A stretch of DNA of 64,000 nucleotides, taken from Chamaea fasciata (taxonomy: Eukaryota; Chordata; Aves; Passeriformes; Sylviidae). Shown here in pieces: positions 53,901 to 64,000 of the stretch (its first letter is position 1; each line of letters begins with the position of its first letter). Where the stretch lies: NCBI GenBank assembly GCA_029207755.1, contig JARCOQ010000001.1, positions 90,135,637 through 90,199,636 of the forward strand. Direction: 5' to 3'. The notes beneath the pieces were generated by a model, which did not search any database, was not told the origin of the DNA, and saw only the letters and a list, made by a program, of their open reading frames with translations. A program made the translations under genes and the position numbers.

Positions 53901-55636
53901 ACCAAATGCATTTAATCTGCCTAGTAACCAGACTGGCAGGAAACAGCCTGTTACAAATGGTGCATTCAGAAGAAGCTGTTGCAAAAGGCAGCCTGGCCAG
54001 TTCTCTCCTCAGCCAGGCAGCTCCAAGGAATATGCACACCTATCCAGGACAGCACACTGATTGCTACACACTGCACCTGAATGATCCCTGAGGACGTCTA
54101 TATGGCTGTAGTGTTCACATCCCAGAGCAGCATTTCCCTTGGTCTGCATGGGAAGCAAGAGAGGAAGAGAGGAGTTCAGCTCAGGAGAAGATGTTAAAGC
54201 TTTTTTTCCCTTGGCAAGTGTGACTTCATCAAGTGAACTTTGTTACACAGGATTACTGCCACTGGAAATCCTGTGCGCTTTAGCACTTGTGAGGCCTCTA
54301 GGTGTTGCCAAGGAAGCACAGAAGGATGCACAAGATTAAAACCAGAGCTGGAAGTTGAAAAGTGCTTTTTTGAGTCCCTTGCATATTTCCCCCCTTTGTT
54401 TAGCTGATCCAGAACTGTGGTCTGCATGGGGGAAAAAAAATGAAGTGTTGCCATTTTCTTCTCAGGCCTAATTTCCCTTTATGGTATCCTTCCTTTCATT
54501 CAGCTGTTCCACAGGAGATACTCTTAGGTCTGACAAGCCAAGACCTATAAACTTGGTCCAAAACTACACTTCTAAAGCCAGTTAGTGTCAGAATCCCGCT
54601 TTATTTCCATGACAACTTTGCTCTTCTTACTTTTTTTTTTTTAAGTCTAGCCTTTACATCAAACTATTTGCTGGAAATAGATATGTATTTCTAAAAAGGA
54701 TACATTTAATCTCAAGGCCTTTCTTCACAAATCCACCAAATTAGGTAGCATATTATGAGGAATTAACCAGAGAAGAATGGTCAGCTAGAGATCCGGGTTA
54801 GAAGGAAAGACATCTGGAATCAGTCTGGTTCTTCCAGAAGTATTCTGAATTTCCCCGTAAGGCTTCATTAACTCCAGACAGACACTGCTTTATTAAAAAG
54901 AGTACAAATCAATTCTCAAATGTCTTTACCTTCCATCAGGAGTTTTGTGCAACAGCATAATGCCACAAGAAGGTCCCCAGGAAGTCCCACTCAAAATGTT
55001 TCTATCGGCAAGGCAGGGGGTCAGTAACTGTGTAGGACAGGAGCACCAGAGATCCCAACAAGCAGATTTGGGAGGCGGTTGCACTACTCCTTGTTACAGC
55101 CTGGAGGTTGTAACACGGATATGTAACTGTCCCCCAAGCCAGATTGCAGCATGGACTGGGGAAAATCCCAGTAGAGAATTTATTTCCCCTGGAGAAGACT
55201 AGCTAGTCTTGATTTTTACAAATACTTTCATAACTCATCTGTGAAACACAAAATACAGAAAAAAAAGTGTGGGGGATTTTTTTGTTTGTTTGTTTGTTGG
55301 TTTTTTTGTAAAAGAATTCTTATCATTGCATAGAGGGAGCATTTAAAAAAGCCTGCAGTATTCGCAACTGACACATCTTATTTTTGACATTAGAAGGAAC
55401 AAAATCTATTTAACATCACTGCCTAAATCAGTTGGAAAGAGAAAAGGTGATAAATATATTTTAATTACAATCTAATTATTCACAGCTTACGGCCCCCAGC
55501 CAGATCCAGCCAACCAGAAAGGTTACTCATTTGGGGCACCACAGTATGTACCCTCCCTGACAGGGTTAGCTTTACTTAGCAGCCCATGAAACAAGCAGGA
55601 CAAATAAAATCAATTCATTACTAGAAAAACCTTGGT
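47963..55636 (-). other. JARID2: JARID2 intron 1, no recognised gene or transposon
   Basis: Ordinary intron. T/G-rich patches occur at 52307-52338 and 55275-55310 ((TTTG)n-like), and a T-run near 54632. Slightly GC-rich stretches at 48840-49090, 49320-49520 and 49990-50240 contain overlapping short frames without family resemblance. Confidence 0.6.
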
Positions 55637-55689
55637 GATCACAGAATTGTAAAACATACCCAGCTGAAAGGGACCCCTTAGGATCATGC
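55637..55689 (-). mobile_element. Possible decayed CR1 3' tail
   Basis: The plus strand reads gatcacagaattg, then a decayed middle, then gaaagggaccccttaggatca. This resembles the reverse complement of a CR1 3' end (cacagaat ... ggaagggacct...gatca). Only about 50 bases are recognisable, so chance cannot be excluded. Confidence 0.4.
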
Positions 55690-58600
55690 ATGTTTTTTAC
55701 ACTCTTAAATTATTTTGTTTTCTACAAAACCTTGCTTCAAATATTCACATCATTGCATCCGTCTGTGACACATACACTAGTGATTATTTTTCCATTCCCA
55801 AAGAGATATACTCTGTAGATGACTGCTTTTCACTCAACCTGAAAGTGGTCAACTGTGTCTTTCAAGTCCAAAAAAACTCTTTCACCCTGATTAATGAAGC
55901 TAAACCTTTCCACTTCATTTTCCTTTCAGCACAGCTGCTTCTCTTATCACTCCAGCTGAACTTTCCTCAGAGCTGCAACATGATGCTCAGGTCTGGAAAA
56001 TCTGAGAAATATTTATTTTTTAGCACACAGGCTTGGGATTTTTTCCCCAGAAGACATAAAATACCAGACTGGAATGATCCTTTACATCTTTCCTCCAAAA
56101 CACTGATTAATGAATAGCTCTTTGTAGAATTTTACAAATTTTTTAAGACCAAAATTTCTGCCTGAAGAGGTTAAAATACTGCAGAACTTTATCAGGCAAT
56201 TTCTGAAGTCACCAAGTAACACGGAGCAGCTATGAGTAATTTTAAAAATTATTATCAAATGTATCCATTCTCAGTATACTTCTGTGATAGAAAATTCACT
56301 ACAGAGTTGATGTTGCTAAAATGTACTTTAGATCAAATAAAGCCAAAAAACGACTGCACCTGAAAATAATGCCTAAACAAGTTGGGGAAAATAGTCACAA
56401 TTTCTGGTAGGCTTTAGAGTCTATGGGGCTCTCAGCATTTAAGAAAAATGTTTCAAGAATCTTATGGAATACAGTACATAATGGCAGCAATTTACATTTT
56501 GGAGTTAAAAGAAAGAAGGCAATGTATGTTACACAGAGGGAAAACACAAAGAAAGAATTACTTCAACAGCTATGAAAATCCCTTGGGAAAACAGTATTTC
56601 AGTTTGAATGTGTTCTTCCTATTTCTTTCCCCTTCTGGAACAAATTACTGCTTTTTTTTTTTCTTTTTAACAAGTATACATATATAATATACACGTATGA
56701 ACTGCATTTAAAATTGTTCAATAAAATTACTACATTAAAGAAACCACACGCATTTCCAAGAGAACGAAGAAAGACAGACAGACCCCGTTCTCACACACCA
56801 GAAATACTGCCAGATACACAGGATCGCCCAAAGTCTCAGAACAAAGAAAACTCACGCAGATGAGCAACATGTGGCAAACCTTTAATCAGACATTTTTTCT
56901 ATGCGTGCTAACACCAGCAAAAGCCAGCACCGGGAATGTCAATATTTCACAGAGCAGAACAAAAACAGCCCTGACAGCACGGGGGCATCTCACAGCGCCA
57001 GCAAACCACAGCACCGCACAAGTCAAAGAAGAAACACCTTTGAAAATCAAAACCATAAAGCATCTTGGATGACGCGTTCAGATGATCTGGGATCTTAAAG
57101 AAAGGAAAAAAGGAAATCAGTTCCATCGTAACTCAAACAGGCGAATGGCAGGCAGCCATCCCTGACTGCCTACAGAAGACATCTATTGAGACACAGAGAG
57201 AGATGGCTCGTCAAAAGGAATTGTTTGGCTCTGCTTCTCCCAAAAAAGGAGGACATGTCATCCTTTTCCCCCAAGGGTCTTGCCATCTCTCACCTGCGCT
57301 GAGATGGGATGGCACAGCACACACACAGTACGAGGGCACTGCCCAGGAAGCCTGCATTTCCAGGTCAAGATCTGGAGACATGTAAGGAGCAGGCGGGCAG
57401 CACAGTCTCAGCTTCAGGAGAGCCAGAGCAGCCTCCAGCCCCGCAACGCTCCGGTCTTTCCTCACCTCCTTGGCACTCCAGTCAGCTACACAACACGGAG
57501 CCAATGTTTGTGCTCCTATATTAGATTACACAGAGTGGCGGCTTTAGAAAGAACAGATTTTCCTGCTCCCCCCCCGCCACCTAAGTTGACAGAAAAAGGG
57601 GCTGGGGAAAGTACTTCACAGATTTTAAAAGAAAAGCAAGAGTGCAAGAGACGGAGGTATCCGTCCCCAAACATGAATCAAACTGGCCATGATGACAGAG
57701 AGAAATATTTCATAAAGCTGCTGCTGGAACTTTTATTGTACTTTAAACAATTCTCCTGAAGGCAAGGCTTTGTTCAGTTTTTGCTCGTTAGATTTCTGCA
57801 GCTTCTACCCTATACTGGGCTATCAGACACTGTACATTGCTCTAACCCACACAGACACATCAGCCGTGCATCAGAAACCCGAAAGGAGTGGCAAGATCAG
57901 CCTAAATTGGTTTTTCTGCCGCAGCTTTGTTCTCTCTTTTTACTTCTGATCTCGCAAATTAAATTCTGCTTAGCCTAAGAGTCGATACTGTTACTGATCT
58001 GCATGTACTTATTACAGATGCATATGTGGATTATCTGAGAGTGAACATTTTTCAGAGTGGTCTGATGAAGATTAAGGTAATTTACTTGATAAATCCATAA
58101 ACATAAAACCCCCCCCAAAAATTACAGGCATATTTCACTGTCAAAGCCTTCATATTATTTAGATTCTAATCTATGTATTTAAGCATTAAGTAGACCTGCA
58201 TTTTCAGACTCAACGTTTTCATCTTCCTCCCTTTCCTCTGCACACTCTCGGCCATACTAAATTTCTTGGTGAGAGCTTCTGCCGCCCATTAACAGCTCAG
58301 TGCACAAGATCACAGAGTTATCACAGCCATTTTAGACAGCTCAAAATTCATGAACAGAGCTTTAAAAAACCCACAAAACCCCAACAAAACAGGGAACCTG
58401 ATTTAGAAAAAAATGGCTTAACATGCCTTATGAGCTTTTGTTTGTCTATTTTAATGAACAATGCATTGCAGGGGATGAAGGCTGATTTATAAAGAGACAC
58501 GGATGTTCCTGCACAGAAGGCAATCAGTTCCCAGTTTAATTATTCACTGTGAAAACAGAACTCCCTTTAACCATTTCAAACACAGCCTTTTCATTTTGAC

Positions 58601-61600
58601 TTAAATGCCTCCGTGCATGGCATTTGCTCCTGCCCTGGCCAAAGGATCATGTCAAAAGTCTTGCTGGAGCCATGAGAGAAGCAGGACGACCTACTGCACA
58701 GCAAGGTTAAAGACAGCAGTGCTCCATTTACTTCTCTACTGCTTATTATGTTGCACACTTTTGCCATTTAATTTCTACCCATACGTAAGCGGCTTACGCA
58801 TTCCTTCATTAAATCCACCTGCCTACTTTGCAAGCATTTTACCTTTTCATCTCAATCTCTTAAATTCCACCTCCCCAACTACTTTAAAAAAAAAAAAACA
58901 AAAAAAAAAACAAAAAACCTATCCCTTTATTCATTGCATGATTCATTTCCGGCCAGCTTTTTATTCCGTCAGTATTCTGAGATGAGCAAAATTAAACAGT
59001 TTTAGAGCTGACGTCAGACCACCAAATTCTGTAAAAACAACAGAGAAGTTTCATAATTATATTTCATTCTGTTCTACGCCATTTTATTTTATTTCTGCCT
59101 AACTATCGTCACACTGCAATGGAACATGAAAAGGTTTGTGAAAGCCGGGCTGGGTGATGCCCGCATCTTTTTTCCTCAGTAGTTACTGTTAATTTATAAC
59201 CCAGTAATGTGCATGTCTCATTCAGATTATTCTTTCCAACGTGCATTACTCAAAAATTAATTTTATCTTCCAGCAAGCTGTCCATGGAGCCTACCAAGGC
59301 TGTATATCACATAAGAGAGGAAGGAAGACACTTATTTGGTCTCTGGGCTACAGCTTGTAACTGCACATCCACAGAATCCAGCTACAGCACAGGCTGCCTG
59401 CAGATAAGGAGAGGGGGGCGCGCTCCAAAGCCGCTCTGAAACAAGCATGCTTTACGGCACTCGGTCCCTCCATGCCTTTTCGGGGGAAGCAGGGGTGGGG
59501 GAAGGCACACTGCAGAGATGGGGCTGCAGGCTGGCAGGAACCTCACAGATGAAGAGTCCCTGGCCAAAGGGGCCACAAGCTGTTGATGTAATGGGGTCTG
59601 AGCCCCATTTATAACCTTAATCTCACTCAGCTTTAAAGCAGGTGCAAGCTTAGTGTGTTGGTTTTTTGGTTAATTTTTTTAAGTAAATCTGTGTATACAC
59701 TTGCAGAGCTCTATAAATAAAAAACATGTGCATTTATCTCCAATTAAACTCCTATGTAAATTTATATGCAAATTAAGAGCAACCCTCAGGCTGCTGGCAA
59801 GGTGCCAGCTCAGCTCAGCCCCTGGTACAGCAAATTCCACATCACTGCTGGGATGTGACCTGCCACTTTCAAGTTTAGCCACGAGAAGGCAAGCTTGGAT
59901 GGTCCCATCTGGGGGGGGACACAACCAGGAGGGACTGCGTGTTTTAAAACCTCAGAACACATCGGCGCAGTCAGAAAAAGCACACACGTCACTCAAATGC
60001 AAGGGAAAATGAGACTGAATGTGTCATTCTGTGACGAGCAGATTTCTCTCGAGCTCCTCGCCTCCCCACCCCCAGCTCTTTGATGCTTCACCCAAGCCCG
60101 CACACTAAGAGCCAAAACCTTTTGGTAGGCTTTGTATACAGGTGCAGTAGCAACACCCCTCACAAAAAGCCACCAGGAAGACAAGCAATATAGGGGAAGG
60201 GGGAAAAAAAGAAAAAAACACAGGTTTGAAAAGCACATTAATCTGCTTGACAAGCCACATTGCCACTTTAATTAGAACCAGAATCTGTGGAAGCAGAGGG
60301 AACACAGAGGTGCAAGCATTTATAACAAAAAAGGGACTTGTGATTTAATGACCTCCTCTGCTAGTTTAAAAATTAATGGGGCCAAATCAGATTAAAGCAT
60401 TTTTAATACAAACCAGTCCGACATTTATCACTGGTGTTAACTGTGAGGTGGTTCCCCCATCATTTCAGCAGAATAAGAAATTCAGCTCCTTTTTCATCTA
60501 GGCTGGCTCCAAAATTAATTCTTAAAGCCACTTTGTATTTAAGACGTCTCTGCTGTGGTCCAACACATACTGCTGATTTTCGGTATCAAATCCCAGTTAT
60601 TTAGGATGACACTTCCCTGTCTCACTGTCTCACTCCCGGGAAGGGAGATGGGGAAACCCCAGCCCACCTTCAGACTGTAATGCCAGAGGAGGTAGCTCTC
60701 TGCACATCTGCAGGTCAGGGTTTTTCTTCCTCCTTCTCACCCCAACACTCCTTGCTCTGTGGGGCTTTTTTCTTTGCAATGCTTCTTTTTAAGCCAGGCC
60801 AGTGCAATGCTCTGTTCCACAGAGCAGCCCAAGAAGTAATTTGTGGGCACAAGTGGGAAGCAGCAGACACGGGGCTGGATGGACACAGACCAACAGATGG
60901 ATGGATGGTGCCTGCCTAACCTGAGGGAGACACCAAAGTCCCTCACAAACCACTGGGCGCTTCCTTGCATCAAAACCTGCCTTTGATTTAGAGTTTGTGA
61001 TTTACCACCGCAACCATGGAGGAAAGGGAGGAAGCACAGCAAGTGATATCCTAACAGGGGGGAAAAGAAAAATCTTTTAAAATGTAGCATTTCTGCAGTG
61101 CTTTGAAGGCAGAGTCAGCCTGGAGCGATGCACGTGCCAAGAGTGTGGCTTTCCACATTGAACCCTCCAGAAAAAAAAACCCAAACCCATCTTGCAAACA
61201 CTGGTCGATGGCAAGCGATGGAAGGGCCCCAGTTGCAACACACTGGTAGCTCTTACTCCTCTCCTCCTGCCTTGTCACTTTGGTTTGGTTCCAAAGAGAA
61301 AAAATATGAAAGTAATCATCTGAACATCACTCTTTTCTCAGAGAAAAATTATGCCTTATTCCTTAGAAAACTAATTGTCTAAATTGGGCATACAAAATTT
61401 GGGATAGAAGGTTAAAACACTGAAAAAGTCAGCCAACTGCAAACAAAAGTTAATTTCCTTTGGACAGGTATATGACAACCTCTACAGTCTAAAGGTTAAT
61501 GTTACAACTTCATATAACTCTTTCAAAGCAAGTTACCAAGACTGTAGAAATGAACTTCATTTATAAACTCAGGTGATTTATTTCTCAAGCACGTGAAATT

Positions 61601-64000
61601 TACATTTGCTTCCTTAGTGCTGAGAATCAAATTTTCCTGAGGCATATGAGCTCTTTACAGAGAAACAGTCTTAATTCAAGGTGCAGCACAACTTGAGTTT
61701 TACTTCTTACAGATGTACGGTGCCTATCAAGAAATGAATAGCACAGAGGAGGCTTTGAGCTACTGAATGAAAATCAGATTAGATCAACCCAACACATTCC
61801 TGAGGTGTACAAAATCACTGATGAGAAACATAAATGAACTCAACCCCAAACCTGGTAATTTGCTCTCTCCCACCCCCAGGTATTGTTATGTCTCAAGCCA
61901 GGAAAGAGACCCCTCTGTCTGTCCCAGCTGTGGCATGGACTCTGCTTCCCAAAGAGCAACTGATCTAAATGCAGTCACCCCTGGCACACCTGGACACCTC
62001 TGTGCAGCTGCCTGTGCTGCATCTGTAAAGCAGCAAAATCAAACCTATACAAGTCTTTTAAACGGCACCAAGTAGTTAGGCTGCAGAGAAACAGCCCATT
62101 ACACCACTCTACTAAGCAGGTAAATGATCTTATCTCCTCCACTTGCTTCCTTGGAAAAACATGCAAAGCTGGGAAAGGACAAAATAGCACAGGGAGAGCA
62201 ATTTTTGGCAGTGACAACTGTCAAAGGGAGTTTGGTTGGAAAATAAATATTAAAGGCTTTTCCCCACTTGGATCATAATGGCATGGAGAACACTTCGTGT
62301 TATGTATTAAAGCAACATCTATTTTTCAAAATGTAAGAATATAGTATCAGTACATACTGCCTCGGGGTTTACATCAATTTCCTGCTTATTAATTAATTGG
62401 CTTGTTAATACAACAATTTGCAGGCCTGTACTGCCTAGTGAGCTCAAGGAGCCTGTGTTCTCCCTGCCAAGATCAATGTGCATTAGTCTTAACTCTCTGA
62501 TGCAGAGCAGACTCTACTTCTGTCAGAGATAACGGAGAAGCGACATTAACTCTTAGAAACATCTGCTCAATACTGGAGGGATGAACGAAAAACAAGGCTT
62601 CAAGTTTAACTCCCAAATGCCATCGTGTAAAGGGTTGAATGAAACACCACTTGCAAGATCAGTACAAAAAACTGGGGCTGGGGGAACCCCAGAAATATAA
62701 CACATACAAAAAAGCCGTTCCTTCGCCAGCAATGCTATCAGTGAAATGTAGAAACAAGAGATCTACAACATCCTGCAGATCAGACATAAAACCCCCAATA
62801 ACTCCTACATTCTTTACAATCTAGGCCTCTAGATAACACAAACCTCACACTACTGAAGCGTATCAGTAGAAAACCCTCACCTGGCTGAAATGTGAATACA
62901 AATGATCCATCTTTAAAGAACTTCCCCAACACACAAGTTTTGTTCTTTGGGTCACATTAATATTAACCGAATTAGGTCCTGTCACTGAGCACATACCAAT
63001 TCTCAAATATTCATGGATAAATTTAAGAGGGATCAGGATGCGGCATATTTATGCATTGTTTGCCTCTCTCTTTTGTGAGTGTCCTTAGCCCTTTTTAAGT
63101 CCTCTCTATCAGTTCAAATTAGCCACCCCCACTAACAAATAGAAAAAAATACCAAACAGCCTTCCAGAAATCAACAAGCTTAAACTCCACTTGTTTACAA
63201 TTGTTGCTTGCAGCTGGGTTTTTTTCCCCCCATTAATTCATTCATTTACATAAACACCTTTGGAAGGAAAGCTTCCAGGGATGCTAAAACTTATGGTTAT
63301 GGTTTCATGCTTCACTTAAGCTGATCTAAAAGCAGGCTGTTGGTGACAGGGGCACTCCTGCTCTCCACTGAAATATTCCTACATTTATCTGTACCCAAAT
63401 GCTGACCATAACAGAGGAAGGAGGACAAACTGCCAGTGAGGAAGGGAGATGCAGATCTCAAGCTAGCATATAGCAGTCAGGATTTCACATCCCAAATACC
63501 ACACCACAATCCTTGCACGTCCTCCCTTTGGTTCCCCCATCCATGTACCAACCAAATTAAATTCCAAACAACTCATACAGCACCTCCATGCTGCCTCTGC
63601 TTATTTTATATCTCCAGCACCAGGCAGATGTTTTCTAGGTCAATTCCCCAGTACCAAACTGCCGAAGAGGCAACAGTGGTTTTTTCAATGCCTTGGCTTT
63701 CATAACCCGCAATCACGCAGGGAAAGCAGCACACAAGAAAATCCAGAGCCAGAGTACAGGGGGCAGGCAGCGTTCCTCCAGCTGACCCATACTGCAGGGA
63801 CATCCTATTGAAAGGAAGAAACTTGGAAGGCTGGATTTGGGTTGTAGAACCGTGTATCTGTTGAGAAAAAGTTGACAAAGAAAAAGCATGTGCACGTATG
63901 TCTGAAACCATCTCCACAAATACCTGTATATACATAGTTATCTGCTCAACAGGCTCTCTTTCAGATTATGGAGGGAAATAACAACTATAGCCTGTTATCA
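55690..64000 (-). other. JARID2: JARID2 intron 1, right-hand part, no exon 1 found
   Basis: I looked on the minus strand for the first coding exon (a start followed by a basic SKERPKRN-like peptide and a donor in phase 0) and did not find it. The block contains A-rich sequence at 58886-58917, a C-run to A-run junction at 58109-58121, moderately GC-rich patches at 57230-57500 and 59400-59580, and two stretches (60341-60606 and 62300-62480) with the look of conserved non-coding DNA (see findings). No transposon recognised. Confidence 0.6.
58886..58917. repeat. A-rich tract (A13CA10CA6-like)
   Basis: Low-complexity A tract interrupted by single C bases. No retrotransposon body is recognised upstream. 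Confidence 0.85.

Noticed and set aside
55686..56117. A 143-codon plus-strand frame
   Set aside because: AT-rich, F/L/S-heavy, begins at the edge of a decayed CR1 tail and has no homologous look.

Overview
The window is vertebrate nuclear DNA, almost certainly from a bird. It is nearly all intron, with weak protein-coding signal, few repeats (recognisable LINE sequence covers only about 2 kb of 64 kb), and CR1 as the only LINE family seen. The two youngest-looking full fragments are of the CR1 type typical of birds, and no mammalian-type SINEs are visible.

The only gene I can prove is JARID2, the jumonji/ARID-family accessory subunit of Polycomb repressive complex 2 (PRC2). It lies on the minus strand. 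Two internal coding exons are present: exon 2 at 31569-31704 and exon 3 at 2414-2555. They join in frame: exon 2 ends with one base of a glycine codon and exon 3 supplies the other two. Together they encode about residues 16-108 of the N-terminal region. This covers the ubiquitin-interacting motif that lets PRC2.2 read H2AK119ub1, an acidic/serine-rich linker, and the first half of a nuclear localisation signal. The first coding exon (about 15 residues) was not found and should lie beyond the right edge. Exon 4 onward lies beyond the left edge.

Layout, left to right: 1-2413 is part of intron 3; 2414-2555 is exon 3; 2556-31568 is intron 2 (29,013 bases); 31569-31704 is exon 2; 31705-64000 is part of intron 1. 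Intron 2 holds three CR1 fragments (8780-9772 plus, 24613-25170 minus, 27461-27597 plus), a CpG-retaining patch at 16060-16610, and a short 36-base tandem duplication. Intron 1 holds an older CR1/L3-like fragment (about 34840-35165), a possible CR1 tail (55637-55689), a GC-rich unclassified block (33860-34640), and several simple-sequence tracts. Among these are a zero-spacer (GT)n(AC)n palindrome and a tract that would be a strong G-quadruplex in the JARID2 pre-mRNA.

I saw no bacterial-type genes, CRISPR arrays, rRNA or tRNA genes, and no clear endogenous retrovirus. I did not find a new biological system. The observations most worth checking are the CpG-retaining patch with an antisense exon-like segment, an unexplained plus-strand open frame near exon 3, a few candidate conserved non-coding blocks, and the structured repeats in the introns.
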